A DNA stretch of 64,000 nt from Azoarcus indigens (GCF_004361735.1 NZ_SNVV01000001.1:434001-498000); one strand, 5' to 3'. Positions 20,266 to 30,961 are shown, counted from the stretch's first letter. Made by a program: numbers and translations. The notes: a model not told the origin generated them from the letters alone.

Positions 20266-20294
20266 ATTATACGACCATTTGCGCGGTGCGCAAA
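20266..20294 (-). promoter_or_regulatory. Sigma-70-type promoter of tRNA-Leu
   Basis: A perfect TATAAT -10 element (20271-20266) lies 17 bp from TTTGCG (20294-20289), a weak -35. Transcription would start about 17 bases before the mature tRNA 5' end. The -35 overlaps a small TTTGCGC-ACC-GCGCAAA hairpin that could also act as the end of the secG message. Confidence 0.6.
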
Positions 20295-20308
20295 GCCTCT
20301 TTCCACTT

Positions 20309-20680
20309 TTACTTCGGGATCGATTGGGCCTTGGAGTCATCAGCCGGCGGCGGCACTTCTTCCAACTTAGGCTGCTGCGAAGGAACTGGCGCCGATTGCA
20401 CTGCCCCCTCCATCACGCTCGACGGGGCGCTTGGCTTGTTGCTTGCAAGATAGCTAAGACCAAGACTGGTGATGAAAAAAACGGTCGCCAGAACCGCCGT
20501 CGTCCTGCTCAAGAAGTTGGCGGAACCCGAAGAGCCGAACAGACTACCCGAGGAACCACTCCCAAAAGCCGCTCCCATATCGGCACCTTTGCCGTGCTGC
20601 ACAAGCACCAATCCAATGACACCAATGCCGACCAACACATGGATGGTTAGCACCAGGGAAAAAAGTACATTGCTCATCAT
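20309..20680 (-). CDS. secG: Preprotein translocase subunit SecG
   Basis: Small Sec translocon subunit that assists SecYE during protein export, 123 residues. Two transmembrane helices ([23 protein letters not shown] and [18 protein letters not shown]) flank the conserved [20 protein letters not shown] loop. The Pro-rich C-terminal tail is longer than in E. coli. Two adjacent ATG codons (MM) are possible starts; AGGG lies three bases before the first. It is 24 bp downstream of tpiA. Confidence 0.95.
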   Translation of the reverse strand: MMSNVLFSLVLTIHVLVGIGVIGLVLVQHGKGADMGAAFGSGSSGSLFGSSGSANFLSRTTAVLATVFFITSLGLSYLASNKPSAPSSVMEGAVQSAPVPSQQPKLEEVPPPADDSKAQSIPK

Positions 20681-20704
20681 AAACCCTGAAAAACGAGCTG
20701 CCGC

Positions 20705-21463
20705 TCAATCACCGGCAGCCGCATGGCATATCGCCAAAAAATCGCGGGCAACCAAGGAGGCTCCCCCAATCAGCCCACCATCTACATTAGGCACCGCAAA
20801 AAGCTCGGCAGCGTTGCCGGGCTTGACACTTCCTCCGTACAGAATCTTCGTTGTCACCTCACTACCGAAGACACGCTGAGTCCATGTCCTTATCGAAGCA
20901 TGAACCTCCCCTACCTGTTCCGCTGTCGCGGTCAAACCGCTACCAATGGCCCATATGGGCTCGTAAGCCAACACAATCTGATCGACATCCAGCCCATCAA
21001 TCTCAGCCGCCACAGCATCCAGTTGACGCGTGACAACCTCCAGCGTTATTCCGTCATTGCGCTCCGCCGATGTCTCCCCGACACACACGATGGGAAGCAG
21101 ACCTGCACGCAGCGCGGCCCGCGTTTTGCGCCCCACTGTGCCGTCATCCTCATGGAACAGACTGCGGCGCTCAGAGTGGCCAACGATGACGTAGCTGCAT
21201 CCGAGGTCAGATAGCATCCGCGCGCTCACTTCCCCAGTATAAGCTCCGTCGTCGAACTCACTGACGTTCTGGGCACCCAAAGCTATCCCGCTCCTGGGTG
21301 GCAGTATTTGCAAGACCTGCATCAGGTAAGGGAAAGGCGCACAGACAGCCACCTCACACCCGAGGCCCGCGCTTTTCGTGACCTCACCGAGCAACTCGGC
21401 GTTACCCGCCAAGCTGCCATTCATCTTCCAGTTGCCGACAACGAGTTTCGTGCTCACATCCAT
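20705..21463 (-). CDS. tpiA: Triosephosphate isomerase
   Basis: Interconverts dihydroxyacetone phosphate and glyceraldehyde 3-phosphate in glycolysis and gluconeogenesis. The 252-residue TIM barrel has the substrate-binding GNWKMNGS at the start, catalytic histidine in VIVGHSERR, catalytic glutamate in AYEPIWAIGSG, and phosphate-binding GGSV and GGLIGGASL loops. The tpiA-secG-tRNA-Leu-nuo order is common in Betaproteobacteria. Confidence 0.97.
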   Translation of the reverse strand: MDVSTKLVVGNWKMNGSLAGNAELLGEVTKSAGLGCEVAVCAPFPYLMQVLQILPPRSGIALGAQNVSEFDDGAYTGEVSARMLSDLGCSYVIVGHSERRSLFHEDDGTVGRKTRAALRAGLLPIVCVGETSAERNDGITLEVVTRQLDAVAAEIDGLDVDQIVLAYEPIWAIGSGLTATAEQVGEVHASIRTWTQRVFGSEVTTKILYGGSVKPGNAAELFAVPNVDGGLIGGASLVARDFLAICHAAAGD

Positions 21464-21514
21464 AGCCCGTCTGGCAAATCATGAAATTATAGGATGGTGA
21501 GATTGAAGGCGCAA

Positions 21515-21579
21515 ACGCCCCACCTCACGCACAAGTGCGCCAGACGGGGCGTCAACAGAGAGGGCCGGCGACAGCCGGC
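21515..21579 (-). terminator. Stem-loops downstream of pstB
   Basis: ACGCCCC (21515-21521) pairs with GGGGCGT (21546-21552) around an inner CGCAC/GTGCG stem, forming a long compound hairpin. Next to it, GCCGGC-GACA-GCCGGC (21564-21579) is a second short hairpin. Together they lie between the pstB stop and tpiA. A clear U-tract is missing, so termination or mRNA protection are both possible. Confidence 0.5.
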
Positions 21580-21590
21580 ATGACTTCATC

Positions 21591-22379
21591 TCACCCAAAG
21601 CGTCCGGTGATGTAATCCTCGGTTTCCTTACGCTTCGGCTTGAGGAACAGCTCATCCGTAACACCGAACTCCACCATTTCACCAAGATACATGTAAGCGG
21701 TGTAGTCAGAGATGCGGGCGGCCTGCTGCATGTTGTGGGTCACAATGACAATGGTGAACTCTTTCTTGAGTTCATCCACCAACTCCTCGATCCGGGAGGT
21801 GGAGATCGGGTCCAACGCGGACGTCGGCTCGTCAAGAAGGAGTACCTCCGGCTTGACCGCGATGCCCCGCGCAATGCATAGCCGCTGCTGCTGGCCGCCC
21901 GATAGACTCATACCACTCTGCTTGAGCTTGTCTTTGACCTCTTCCCACAGCGCAGCTTTGCGTAGCGCCCATTCGACCCGCTCGTCCATCTCTGCCACCG
22001 AGAGCTTTTCGTGCAAACGCACGCCGAATGCGATGTTGTCGTAGATGGACATTGGGAATGGGGTAGGCTTCTGGAAGACCATGCCGATCTTGGCTCGCAG
22101 TATGCTGACGTCGATGTCGCTCGCCAGCAGATTGCGCCCGTCGAACAACAACTCTCCCTCGGCCCGCTGATCCGGATAGAGGTCGTACATGCGGTTGATC
22201 GTGCGCAGCAAGGTGGACTTGCCGCAGCCGGAAGGGCCGATGAAGGCAGTCACGGTATGACGCGCCATTCGAAAATTGATGTTCTTCAGCGCATGGAACT
22301 TGCCGTAGTAGAAGTTGAAGTTCCGGAACTCGAGTTGCGCGTTGGCGATGTCCATTTCGGTCGTCAGTCCTGTACCCAT
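21591..22379 (-). CDS. pstB: Phosphate ABC transporter ATP-binding protein
   Basis: ATPase of the high-affinity phosphate importer, 262 residues. Walker A is GPSGCGKST, the ABC signature is LSGGQQQRL, Walker B is [12 protein letters not shown] and the switch histidine is in IVTHNMQQA. The start could be ATG 22379 or the MDIANAQ methionine eight codons later; neither has a strong ribosome-binding site. It is last in pstSCAB. The usual follower phoU is not in this window. Confidence 0.96.
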   Translation of the reverse strand: MGTGLTTEMDIANAQLEFRNFNFYYGKFHALKNINFRMARHTVTAFIGPSGCGKSTLLRTINRMYDLYPDQRAEGELLFDGRNLLASDIDVSILRAKIGMVFQKPTPFPMSIYDNIAFGVRLHEKLSVAEMDERVEWALRKAALWEEVKDKLKQSGMSLSGGQQQRLCIARGIAVKPEVLLLDEPTSALDPISTSRIEELVDELKKEFTIVIVTHNMQQAARISDYTAYMYLGEMVEFGVTDELFLKPKRKETEDYITGRFG

Positions 22380-22385
22380 GGGTCG

Positions 22386-23228
22386 TCAGTTGAGCTTTTC
22401 CGCCCGCAGGAAGACACGGGCAATGATGTTGAGGGCAAGTACGCCCAGAGTGATGAGGAAGACCCCGGCCCAAGCCAGTTGCTGCCACTCCACGAAGGGA
22501 CTCATTGCGAACTTGAAGATGGTGACCGGTAGGTTCGCCATCGGCTCATTCAGGTTCAAGGTCCAGAACTGATTGGACAGCGCAGTGAAAAGCAGGGGCG
22601 CCGTTTCGCCTGCGATCCGCGCAATGGCGAGGAGCACACCCGTCACGACCCCTGCTCTCGCAGCTCGCAGGGTGACTTTGGAAATCACCACCCGTTTCGG
22701 GGCTCCCAGTGCAAAAGCGGCCTCTCTCAAGGTGTTAGGCACCAACTGCAGCATGTTCTCCGTCGTTCTCACCACTACCGGCAAAACAATGAGCGCCAGC
22801 GCGACCACCCCGGACCACGCCGAGAACTTGCCCGTGTTCGCCACAATCAAGGCATACACGAAGAGACCGATGACGATGGAGGGAGCCGACAACAGCAGAT
22901 CGTTGATGAAGCGCGTCGTCTGCCCCAGCACGTTGAAACGTCCATACTCCGCCAGATAGACCCCAGCAAGGATGCCGATGGGCGTTCCGAGCAGGGTAGC
23001 CAGCGTCACCATCAGGACGCTACCGGCGATGGCATTGAGCAGACCGCCATCGCTTGCCCCCGGCGGGGGAGTCATCTGGGTGAATAGGTTCAGGGAAAGG
23101 CCGGAAACCCCCAAGTCAAATACCGTCCAGAGTATCCATGTCAGCCAGAACAGCCCGAATAGCATCGCGCCCATAGACAGCGTCAACGCGATCCGGTTGA
23201 TCAGTTTTCTACGCATCAACAGGTTCAT
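22386..23228 (-). CDS. pstA: Phosphate ABC transporter permease PstA
   Basis: Inner-membrane permease of the phosphate importer, 280 residues with about six helices. The cytoplasmic coupling motif [23 protein letters not shown] contacts PstB. I chose ATG 23228 (MNLLMRRKL), where a basic N-terminus precedes the first helix; the frame upstream lies in pstC. pstC ends 5 bp before. Confidence 0.95.
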   Translation of the reverse strand: MNLLMRRKLINRIALTLSMGAMLFGLFWLTWILWTVFDLGVSGLSLNLFTQMTPPPGASDGGLLNAIAGSVLMVTLATLLGTPIGILAGVYLAEYGRFNVLGQTTRFINDLLLSAPSIVIGLFVYALIVANTGKFSAWSGVVALALIVLPVVVRTTENMLQLVPNTLREAAFALGAPKRVVISKVTLRAARAGVVTGVLLAIARIAGETAPLLFTALSNQFWTLNLNEPMANLPVTIFKFAMSPFVEWQQLAWAGVFLITLGVLALNIIARVFLRAEKLN

Positions 23229-23233
23229 GGTGC

Positions 23234-24166
23234 TCAGCTCCGCCCGCCTTCGCCCTTGGAGAGGCGCTGCAGCAACAATTTGGACACCACGAGCACGCAA
23301 AGCGTTATCACGAACAGGATCAAGCCCAGTTCCATCAACGCCGCGGTGTGCAAGCCCGGGTCGGCCTCCGCAAACTCATTTGCCAGTGCCGACGTTATGC
23401 TATTCCCGGGAGCAAACAGGGATGCCGTACTCAGAAAGTTTGTGTTGCCGATAACGAAAGTCACCGCCATGGTCTCACCCAGGGCGCGCCCCAACCCGAG
23501 CATTACCCCGCCGACCACGCCGGTCTTCGTGTAAGGCAGGACAACCCGCCAAACCACCTCCCAGGTGGTGCAGCCGAGTCCGTAGGCCGACTCCTTCAGC
23601 ATCGCCGGCGTCACCTCGAACACGTCACGCATAACGGAGGCGATGTAAGGAATGATCATGATCGCGAGAATCACGCCTGCACAGAGCAGACCAATGCCCA
23701 GCGGAGGGCCCGCGAACAGGCGACCGATCAGAGGGAGATGGCCCAGCGTGTTCTGCAATGCCGGCTGCACGTACTGGGCAAAAATGGGAGCAAAAACCAG
23801 CAGACCCCACATGCCATAGACGATGCTGGGAATGGCGGCGAGCAACTCGATCGCCGTACCGAGCGGGCGCCGCAGCCAGCGCGGAGACAGTTCGGTCAGA
23901 AAAAGCGCGATACCGAAGGACACTGGCACCGCGATGACTAAGGCGATCAAAGCAGTAACCAGCGTGCCATACACCGGCACTAGGGCACCGAATTTCTCCA
24001 TCGGCGGATTCCACTCCGGCGAAAAAAGAAAACCAATGCCATAGGCTTGGATACTGGGCCAGGACGCAACCGTCAGCGCAACGATGATTCCGGCCAGCAA
24101 AACAAGGGTAAGTACAGCGAACGAACGCGCGACCCCGGAAAACAGACGGTCGCCCAACTTTGTCAT
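23234..24166 (-). CDS. pstC: Phosphate ABC transporter permease PstC
   Basis: Partner permease of PstA, 310 residues with about six helices. The coupling loop is [25 protein letters not shown]. The start at ATG 24166 (MTKLGDRLF) has GAGGAAG about 8 bases upstream; the 43 in-frame codons before it are Pro/Gly-rich and not family-like. About 150 bp separate it from pstS. Confidence 0.94.
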   Translation of the reverse strand: MTKLGDRLFSGVARSFAVLTLVLLAGIIVALTVASWPSIQAYGIGFLFSPEWNPPMEKFGALVPVYGTLVTALIALVIAVPVSFGIALFLTELSPRWLRRPLGTAIELLAAIPSIVYGMWGLLVFAPIFAQYVQPALQNTLGHLPLIGRLFAGPPLGIGLLCAGVILAIMIIPYIASVMRDVFEVTPAMLKESAYGLGCTTWEVVWRVVLPYTKTGVVGGVMLGLGRALGETMAVTFVIGNTNFLSTASLFAPGNSITSALANEFAEADPGLHTAALMELGLILFVITLCVLVVSKLLLQRLSKGEGGRS

Positions 24167-24317
24167 TCCGTTACTTCCTCCCTTGTCATGGGAACCTTGG
24201 CCGGTCGGGGAGGGAGAGGTGGCAGACAGCCCTCCCCCGCTGATCTTTATCTCGCCGAAGGCCTCTGGGGCCTCCGGCCGTTCATTACGTTGCATCGCGC
24301 CTGACCTTAACGGCCTG

Positions 24318-25358
24318 TTAGTTCTTCAATACAGCAGCGCCGCTGGCATCCTTCATCTCGCCCCAGGACGCCTTGATAAGCTTGACGGTATCGGCAGGCA
24401 GCGGCACATAGTCCAGATCAGCGGCCATCTGCGAACCGTTCGCATACGCCCAATCAAAGAACTTCAGCACTTCAACGGCCTGCCCCGGCTTCTCCTGAGT
24501 TTTGTGCATCAGGATGAAAGTCGCACCAGTGATGGGCCAGGAAGCCTTGCCGGACTGTTCGGTGAGGATTTCATAGAACGCCGACTTGCTCCAGTCGGCA
24601 CCTGCTGCAGCGGCCTTGAACGCATCATCGGTGGGCGCGACAAACTGACCTTCCTTGTTCTGCAGCACAGCGTAGGTCAGCTTGTTTTGCTTGGCGTAAG
24701 CGTATTCAACATAGCCGATCGACCCAGGCAGGCGCTGCACGAAAGCTGATACCCCTTCGTTCCCCTTCCCACCCAGCCCGACCGGCCACTGGACCGCAGA
24801 CCCCTCACCAATCTTCTCCTTCCATTCGGAGGAGACCTTGGATAGGTAGTTCGTGAAGATAAACGTGGTACCAGAACCATCCGCCCGACGAACGACGCCG
24901 ATCGGCTGGTCAGGCAGAGCCAGACCCGGGTTCAACGCAGCAATGGCCTTGTCGTTCCACTGCACGATCTTCCCGAGGTAGATGTCGGCCAACAGCTGAC
25001 CGGTCAGCTTGAGCTCGCCCGGCTTGATGCCTTGGACATTCAGGACCGGCACAACCCCGCCGATAACGGTCGGAAACTGCTGCAAGCCACTCTTGCTCAG
25101 TTCTTCCGGCTTGAGCGGCATATCGGACGCACCAAAATCCACTGTCTTGGCGTTGATCTGACGGATACCACCACCGGAGCCGATCGACTGGTAGTTTACC
25201 TTGTTGCCAGTCGCCTTCTGGTAAGCGTCGGCCCACTTGGCGTACACCGGGGCCGGGAAGGAAGCACCAGCACCGGTCAGCTCTGCAGCATGGGCGCCAG
25301 TGGCAAACAACACGGCGGAAGACGCAACCGCGGCGAATTTCTTCGACAAACGGATCAT
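24318..25358 (-). CDS. pstS: Phosphate-binding periplasmic protein
   Basis: Periplasmic receptor of the Pst importer, 346 residues. A signal peptide ([24 protein letters not shown]) precedes the mature [14 protein letters not shown]. Phosphate-binding segments [20 protein letters not shown] and [16 protein letters not shown] are present. I chose ATG 25358 because the signal peptide begins there. It is first in pstSCAB, with a Pho-box-like site upstream. Confidence 0.97.
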   Translation of the reverse strand: MIRLSKKFAAVASSAVLFATGAHAAELTGAGASFPAPVYAKWADAYQKATGNKVNYQSIGSGGGIRQINAKTVDFGASDMPLKPEELSKSGLQQFPTVIGGVVPVLNVQGIKPGELKLTGQLLADIYLGKIVQWNDKAIAALNPGLALPDQPIGVVRRADGSGTTFIFTNYLSKVSSEWKEKIGEGSAVQWPVGLGGKGNEGVSAFVQRLPGSIGYVEYAYAKQNKLTYAVLQNKEGQFVAPTDDAFKAAAAGADWSKSAFYEILTEQSGKASWPITGATFILMHKTQEKPGQAVEVLKFFDWAYANGSQMAADLDYVPLPADTVKLIKASWGEMKDASGAAVLKN

Positions 25359-25419
25359 GACTACCTCTACTTGGTGACAGAGCCGCCAAAGTAACAACCG
25401 TTTGTTACGCCCATGTTTC

Positions 25420-25437
25420 ATGTCTTCAAATTGTCAG
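25420..25437 (-). promoter_or_regulatory. pstS: Possible Pho box upstream of pstS
   Basis: CTGACAATTTGAAGACAT on the minus strand resembles the PhoB box (CTGTCAT-N4-CTGTCAY). GACA recurs at 11-bp spacing, with 9 of 14 key positions matching by hand. It overlaps the glmM stop codon. A weak -10 candidate, TAACAA, begins 12 bp downstream. Phosphate-starvation control of pst is well known; this site itself is only a moderate match. Confidence 0.4.
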
Positions 25438-26786
25438 ACGACTGCCGCCTCGACCGCCTCGGCGATCTCCCGCGCCAACTGTTCCACCAGCATGCCGTCC
25501 CGCCCTTCTACCATGACTCGCAGCAGAGGCTCGGTGCCTGACGGACGGAGCAGAACCCGGCCCTGGTCCCCCAAAGCATCCTCCGCCGCCTCCTTGGCAC
25601 TCCTGATTCCCATGTCAGCCTGCCAATCGAAACCTGACGGCAGGCGAATGTTGATCAGTTTCTGGGGATAGAACACCAGGTCGGAACACGCCCCGTTCAG
25701 GGTCAAGCCCCGTTGCCGCAGCGCAGCCAGCACCTGGAGCGCCGACACAATGCCATCGCCAGTGGTATGCCGGTCCAGGCAAATGATGTGGCCGGAGTTC
25801 TCTCCTCCTAGCTTCCAGCCGCGCTCATGAAGCGTCTCCAGCACATAACGGTCCCCGACCTTGGCTCGTGCGAAGCCGACCCCTAGCCGCTTCACCGCAT
25901 GCTCGAAGCCCAGGTTGCTCATCAACGTCCCTACCACGCCATCCAGACGCCCCTCTTCCCGCCGCGCACTGGCGATCACATAAAGCAGTTTGTCGCCGTC
26001 GTAGATCTCGCCCCCACGATCGACCATGATCAAGCGGTCCCCGTCTCCGTCCAACGCAATGCCAATATCCGCCCCCTGGGCGAGCACTGCTTGCCGAAGG
26101 TTCTCGGGTCGAGTCGCACCCACGCCGTCATTGATGTTCAATCCGTTCGGCTCGACGCCGACCGGAAAGACTTCCGCGCCGAGTTCATGGAATACATTGG
26201 GCGCTATGTGGTAAGCCGCGCCATGCGCACAATCCAGGGCGATCTTCAAGCCACGCAGATCAAGTTCATTGGGAAAAGTACTCTTGCAGAATTCGATGTA
26301 ACGCCCCGCCGCATCCCCTATCCGGCGGGCGCGTCCGAGGCGTACTGACTCCACGCACCCCATCGGCTCTTCCAGCCGGGCCTCTATTTCCTCCTCCACG
26401 GCGTCCGGCAGCTTTGCACCTTGTGCGGAAAAAAATTTGATCCCGTTATCGTAAAAGGGGTTGTGCGAGGCAGAGATCACTACCCCGGCCTGTAGGCGCA
26501 GGGCACGGGTCAAGTAGGCGACCGCCGGAGTGGGGATCGGGCCCGCCAGCATCACATCCACCCCGGCGGCAGCAAAACCCGCCTCCAGCGCTGCCTCAAG
26601 CATGTAGCCGGAAATCCGCGTGTCCTTGCCAATGAGAATGGCGGGATTCTCACCCATGGGCAGCTTTTCTCTGGCGATGAGCGTCACGCCGGCAGCGTAC
26701 CCTAGCCTCATCACGAACTCGGGAGTAATCGGCGTGTCGCCAACTTTTCCTCGCACCCCATCGGTGCCGAAATACCGTCTGCCCAT
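25434..26786 (-). CDS. glmM: Phosphoglucosamine mutase
   Basis: Converts glucosamine 6-phosphate to glucosamine 1-phosphate for UDP-GlcNAc, and so peptidoglycan and LPS, synthesis. 450 residues. The phosphoserine loop is [15 protein letters not shown] (active serine about residue 107), the metal loop is ALDGDGDRL, the sugar-specificity loop is GGENSGH, and the phosphate-binding end is [15 protein letters not shown]. It follows folP by 25 bp, the same order as in many proteobacteria. Confidence 0.97.
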   Translation of the reverse strand: MGRRYFGTDGVRGKVGDTPITPEFVMRLGYAAGVTLIAREKLPMGENPAILIGKDTRISGYMLEAALEAGFAAAGVDVMLAGPIPTPAVAYLTRALRLQAGVVISASHNPFYDNGIKFFSAQGAKLPDAVEEEIEARLEEPMGCVESVRLGRARRIGDAAGRYIEFCKSTFPNELDLRGLKIALDCAHGAAYHIAPNVFHELGAEVFPVGVEPNGLNINDGVGATRPENLRQAVLAQGADIGIALDGDGDRLIMVDRGGEIYDGDKLLYVIASARREEGRLDGVVGTLMSNLGFEHAVKRLGVGFARAKVGDRYVLETLHERGWKLGGENSGHIICLDRHTTGDGIVSALQVLAALRQRGLTLNGACSDLVFYPQKLINIRLPSGFDWQADMGIRSAKEAAEDALGDQGRVLLRPSGTEPLLRVMVEGRDGMLVEQLAREIAEAVEAAVV

Positions 26787-26811
26787 CGCTCACCTCGAAG
26801 GAAAGCGCGAA

Positions 26812-27633
26812 TTATGACACCGCTTGCCACACCAGCATCGCATCTCTGGTCGCCGCAACATCATGCACACGCACAATGGCTGCACCTCGCTGAACCGCGA
26901 TCAGAGCGGCAGCAATACTGGCAGCGATACGCTCCTCAACCGTCCTTCCGGTGACCGCGCCCAACATCGATTTGCGAGATAGCCCAGCCAAGACGGGAAG
27001 GCCATGAATCCGAAAACGCTCGAGTTCCTTCAGCATCGAAAAATTGTGCTCAACGCTTTTTCCGAAGCCGAAACCGGGATCCACCAAGATACGCTCAGAC
27101 TCAATTCCTGCCGCCTTGAGAGCCTGGACGCGCTCGCTCAGAAAACTGCCGACCTCGGCAACAACGTCTGAATAGCACGGGCTCAGCTGCATAGAGCGGG
27201 GCTCCCCCGCCATATGCACCACGCACAAGGCCGCCTGGCTGTCCCGAACGGCCTCCACAGCCCCCTCGGCTCGGAAACCATTTACGTCATTCACCATGTC
27301 CGCCCCGGCTGTCAAAGCGGCCTTCATGACTACCGGTTTCAAGGTATCGACTGAAATCGGTACTCTCCAGGAAACCAATGCTTCCACCAGGCGGATAACG
27401 CGCTCCAACTCTTGAGCTTGCGGCACGGGATCCGCACCCGGGCGAGTAGACTCCGCGCCGAGGTCGATAATGTCTGCACCTTGCTCTAAGGCCTCCTCCG
27501 CCCTGCGCAATGCTCTGGCCAGGTCGCCATTACTACCATCGCCGGTAAAAGAGTCCGCCGTCAGGTTGACGATTGCCATGATTCGAGGCTGGCTCAAGTC
27601 AAGATCAAATCGGCCACAGCGCAATACACCCAT
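26812..27633 (-). CDS. folP: Dihydropteroate synthase
   Basis: Condenses p-aminobenzoate with the pterin diphosphate in folate synthesis; the target of sulfonamides. 273 residues, TIM barrel. The first loop reads IVNLTADSFTGDG, where most homologues have N-V/L-TPDSFSDGG, so this copy has Ala for Pro and altered neighbours. IDLGAESTRPGA and the phosphate-binding DPGFGFGKSVEHN are normal. I chose ATG 27633; a TTG lies four codons upstream. An intrinsic terminator ends about 10 bases before the start codon. Confidence 0.94.
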   Translation of the reverse strand: MGVLRCGRFDLDLSQPRIMAIVNLTADSFTGDGSNGDLARALRRAEEALEQGADIIDLGAESTRPGADPVPQAQELERVIRLVEALVSWRVPISVDTLKPVVMKAALTAGADMVNDVNGFRAEGAVEAVRDSQAALCVVHMAGEPRSMQLSPCYSDVVAEVGSFLSERVQALKAAGIESERILVDPGFGFGKSVEHNFSMLKELERFRIHGLPVLAGLSRKSMLGAVTGRTVEERIAASIAAALIAVQRGAAIVRVHDVAATRDAMLVWQAVS

Positions 27634-27643
27634 TTCGTAACCC

Positions 27644-27675
27644 AAAAAAATGCGGGCCGGAATTACCCGGCCCGC
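27644..27675 (-). terminator. Intrinsic terminator between ftsH and folP
   Basis: On the minus strand GCGGGCCGG, a six-base loop and CCGGCCCGC are followed by A and seven T. It is 20 bp after the ftsH stop and its U-tract reaches to within 10 bases of the folP ATG. It should end most ftsH transcripts, leaving folP dependent on read-through or a promoter not seen here. Confidence 0.9.
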
Positions 27676-27695
27676 AAGGCAGTAATCAAGAAAAT

Positions 27696-29588
27696 TTATG
27701 CTGCAGGCGCAGCTGCGTTAGGAGCAGCGCCAGGCGAATCGTCTTTGGAACGGGGAACCGGCACCGCCGCAGGCTTGGGTGGGCGAGGCGGACGACCTGC
27801 CATGATGTCGTTTACCTGCTCTGCATCTATGGTCTCCCACTCCAGGAGTGCCTGCGTCATCGCTTCGACCTTGTCACTGTTCTCTTCAATCAAGCCACGC
27901 GCCAAGGCGTACTGCTGATCGATGATACGGCGGATCTCGGCATCAACCTTCTGCATGGTGGCCTCGGAGACATTGCGGTGCGTCGTCACTTGCCGACCGA
28001 GGAAGATCTCCCCCTCCTCCTCGCCATAAACCATGGGCCCCAACGTATCCGACATGCCCCACTGGGTAACCATGCGACGGGCCAGATCAGTCGCTCGCTG
28101 AAAGTCATTGGAGGCCCCGGTCGTCATCTGCTTCATGAAAATCTCTTCGGCAATCCGACCTCCGAAGAGAACCGCGATGGTCTGTAGCAGACGCTCCCTA
28201 TCCTGGCTGTAGCGGTCTTCTTCAGGCAGTTGCATAGTCACACCCAGCGCCCGCCCACGCGGAATAATGGTGACCTTGTGCACGGGGTCCGTCTTGTCCA
28301 GCAAACGCGCCACGACCGCATGACCAGACTCGTGATAGGCGGTGTTCCTGCGCTCCTCTTCAGGCATGACCACGGACCGGCGCTCGGCCCCCATCATGAT
28401 TTTGTCCTTTGCGCGCTCAAAATCCTCCATATCAACCAGACGCTTGTTAGCGCGCGCGGCAAAAAGAGCGGCTTCATTGACCAAGTTCGCGAGATCAGCG
28501 CCGGCAAACCCAGGCGTCCCACGAGCCAGAACCTGAGGGTCCACGTCCGGAGCAATGGGCACCTTTCGCATGTGCACCTTCAGGATCTGCTCGCGGCCGC
28601 GGATGTCAGGCAGCGCAACCACAACCTGACGATCAAAGCGCCCCGGACGCAGCAAAGCGGGATCTAGCACGTCAGGGCGGTTGGTCGCGGCAATTACGAT
28701 CACGCCCGTCTGCCCCTCAAAACCATCCATCTCAACCAGTAGTTGGTTGAGGGTTTGTTCGCGCTCATCATTGCCGCCACCCAAGCCCGCGCCCCGTTGA
28801 CGACCCACCGCGTCAATCTCATCGATGAAAATGATGCACGGCGCGTGCTTCTTGGCCTGCTCGAACATGTCCCGGACCCGAGCTGCACCAACGCCGACAA
28901 ACATTTCCACGAAGTCGGAACCGGAGATCGAGAAAAAGGGCACTTTCGCTTCCCCCGCGATCGCCTTCGCAAGCAGCGTCTTACCCGTGCCCGGCGAGCC
29001 CACCATCAGTACTCCCTTGGGAATACGACCGCCCAGCTTCTGGAACTTGGAAGGATCACGTAGGAACTCAACCAGCTCTCCGACTTCCTCTTTGGCCTCG
29101 TCGCAGCCGGCCACATCAGCAAAGGTAATCGAGTTGGCAGACTCATCCAGCATGCGTGCCTTGCTCTTGCCGAACGAGAATGCTCCACCCTTGCCCCCAC
29201 CCTGCATCTGACGCATGAAGAAGATCCACACGCCGATCAGCAGGAGCATCGGGAACCAGGAAACGAAAATACTCGTCAGGAAGGATTGCTCTTCCTCAGG
29301 CTTGGTCGCATTGACGGAGACGCCGTAACGCATCAGATCGGAGACCATCCAGATATCCTGAACGCCCGGCGTGTAAACAGTGATCTGGCGCCCCTCCTGG
29401 GTCGTCGCGCGCACTACCCGGCCGTCAATGGTCGCCTTGGAAATACGCCCGGCGCGAGCCTCCTCCATGAACTGGGAGTACTCCACGGTGTTCGGCGCCG
29501 ATTGGCGAGCGTTGAACTGGTTGAACACGGTCATCAAAACGACGCCGATAACCATCCAGATCGCAAGATTCTTGAAAAGATTGTTCAA
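27696..29588 (-). CDS. ftsH: ATP-dependent zinc metalloprotease FtsH
   Basis: Membrane-anchored AAA+ protease that degrades misfolded membrane proteins and regulators such as sigma-32 and LpxC. 630 residues. Two N-terminal helices (about 5-24 and 104-125) flank a periplasmic domain. Walker A is GSPGTGKT at 197-204 (Ser where many have Pro), Walker B is [10 protein letters not shown], and the zinc-protease motif HESGH is at 419-423. The C-terminus is Pro/Ala-rich. It follows rlmE by about 115 bp, the conserved rlmE-ftsH order. Confidence 0.97.
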   Translation of the reverse strand: MNNLFKNLAIWMVIGVVLMTVFNQFNARQSAPNTVEYSQFMEEARAGRISKATIDGRVVRATTQEGRQITVYTPGVQDIWMVSDLMRYGVSVNATKPEEEQSFLTSIFVSWFPMLLLIGVWIFFMRQMQGGGKGGAFSFGKSKARMLDESANSITFADVAGCDEAKEEVGELVEFLRDPSKFQKLGGRIPKGVLMVGSPGTGKTLLAKAIAGEAKVPFFSISGSDFVEMFVGVGAARVRDMFEQAKKHAPCIIFIDEIDAVGRQRGAGLGGGNDEREQTLNQLLVEMDGFEGQTGVIVIAATNRPDVLDPALLRPGRFDRQVVVALPDIRGREQILKVHMRKVPIAPDVDPQVLARGTPGFAGADLANLVNEAALFAARANKRLVDMEDFERAKDKIMMGAERRSVVMPEEERRNTAYHESGHAVVARLLDKTDPVHKVTIIPRGRALGVTMQLPEEDRYSQDRERLLQTIAVLFGGRIAEEIFMKQMTTGASNDFQRATDLARRMVTQWGMSDTLGPMVYGEEEGEIFLGRQVTTHRNVSEATMQKVDAEIRRIIDQQYALARGLIEENSDKVEAMTQALLEWETIDAEQVNDIMAGRPPRPPKPAAVPVPRSKDDSPGAAPNAAAPAA

Positions 29589-29703
29589 CGTATTACCCCA
29601 AAAGCCCTTTACAGGCGTGCGTTGGATTGACCCATTCTAGAGGGGAACGTTCCCCCCCGCAAACCAATGAGGCCGATTGCCGTGACCTATGACTCTTTGG
29701 TTT

Positions 29704-30327
29704 CTAGCGAGGTCTAACACCGCTTCCCAGGAGGTAAACCTCTGCGCTCCGGTCCCGGGAGGCCTTGGGCTTACGAACTTGAACGGAGGAGAAAACGCTC
29801 TCCATTTCCTGACGGAACCCCATGAACCCCTCCCCTTGAAAGACCTTCACCAGGAAACGCCCTGTAGGCTTCAAATGGGATGCAGCAAAATCCAGGGCCA
29901 ATTCGCAAAGGTGAATAGAGCGCGCCTGATCTACCGCAGCAACACCTGACAAATTGGGGGCCATGTCGGAGAAAACAAGGTCCACCTGCGAACCATCCAG
30001 TTGCGCTTCGAGAGCCTTAAGAACCGCCTCTTCGGTGAAGTCGCCCTGGAGAAAAGTAACGCCCGTTACCGGCTCCATCGTCAGAAGATCCAATGCGAAC
30101 ACCTTGCCGGAGCTCCCGCAACGCTGCATGGCGACCTGCGACCAGGACCCTGGCGCTGCCCCTAGGTCGACCACGACCGATCCCGGCTTGAGCAAGCGGT
30201 CCCGCTCGTCGATCTCCATGAGCTTGTAGGCAGCGCGTGCCCGGTACCCCTCTGCATTGGCCTTCAACACGTAGGGATCGTTAAGATGCTCCCGCATCCA
30301 GGCCTTACTGGTCTTGCTTCGTTTCAT
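29704..30327 (-). CDS. rlmE: 23S rRNA (uridine-2'-O-)-methyltransferase RlmE
   Basis: Methylates the 2'-OH of U2552 (E. coli numbering) in the ribosomal A loop. 207 residues, Rossmann methyltransferase. SAM-binding motif I is [15 protein letters not shown], and the catalytic K-D-K-E set is suggested by [17 protein letters not shown] and [10 protein letters not shown]. It is divergent from yhbY with only 37 bp between start codons, a conserved pairing. Confidence 0.96.
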   Translation of the reverse strand: MKRSKTSKAWMREHLNDPYVLKANAEGYRARAAYKLMEIDERDRLLKPGSVVVDLGAAPGSWSQVAMQRCGSSGKVFALDLLTMEPVTGVTFLQGDFTEEAVLKALEAQLDGSQVDLVFSDMAPNLSGVAAVDQARSIHLCELALDFAASHLKPTGRFLVKVFQGEGFMGFRQEMESVFSSVQVRKPKASRDRSAEVYLLGSGVRPR

Positions 30328-30364
30328 CGGAGTAAAATCCGTGCCCCACGAAAAGAGAATCTCA

Positions 30365-30814
30365 ATGCTTGAACTTACCCCGGCTGAACGGCGCGACCTG
30401 CGCGCCCGGGCGCATCACCTGAGCCCGGTCGTTACTATCGCCACCAATGGCCTGACTCCCGCGGTCGCGGCCGAAATCCATCGGTCGCTGCAAGCCCATG
30501 AGCTCATCAAGATCAAGGTCCAGGGCACAGAGCGCGCTCAGCGCGAGGAGTTGATGGAACAACTCTGCAAGGAACTGGACGCGGCTCCGATCCAGCACAT
30601 CGGTAACGTCCTTATCATCTGGCGCAAGCGGCTCGAAGAGGAAAAAAACAACCTTACCGAGGTCAAGGCTAAAACATCAACCCGTCCGGGAACCGCGAAG
30701 TCAGCAGCTGCATTTGCAGCGGCGGCGCGACGTGCCGCATTGATGCGAGCCTCCTCCGAGAAGCGTAAGAGCGGCCCCCGCACGCCTGCTGGCAAGCCGA
30801 AGACCAAACGTTGA
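30365..30814 (+). CDS. yhbY: YhbY family RNA-binding protein (CRM domain)
   Basis: Ribosome-assembly-associated RNA-binding protein. The CRM domain covers about residues 1-97: [22 protein letters not shown], then a GLTPAV loop, HELIKIKV, and GNVLIIWRK at the end. The protein is 149 residues, about 50 longer than the E. coli form, with a Lys/Arg/Ala-rich tail of low complexity. I set the start at ATG 30365 (MLELTPAER), since the upstream in-frame codons fall in the shared rlmE promoter region. Confidence 0.92.
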   Translation: MLELTPAERRDLRARAHHLSPVVTIATNGLTPAVAAEIHRSLQAHELIKIKVQGTERAQREELMEQLCKELDAAPIQHIGNVLIIWRKRLEEEKNNLTEVKAKTSTRPGTAKSAAAFAAAARRAALMRASSEKRKSGPRTPAGKPKTKR

Positions 30815-30883
30815 ACTCCCCTATGCAAGCTGACTCGGGGGCAAGGCTATAGCCTCTTTGCCCAACCTCGCATTTTCAATAAG

Positions 30884-30917
30884 CGATGGCCTGAAGACAA
30901 CTGCCTTCAGGCCATCG
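30884..30917. terminator. Hairpin between convergent yhbY and greA
   Basis: CGATGGCCTGAAG and its exact 13-base complement flank an 8-base loop. It lies between the convergent stops of yhbY and greA. No U-tract is present on either side, so it may act as a Rho-dependent or structural barrier rather than a classical intrinsic terminator. Confidence 0.55.
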
Positions 30918-30961
30918 TAGCGAAGCGCAAGCGGCATCACCCTAAACTCTTTCTGAACCGG

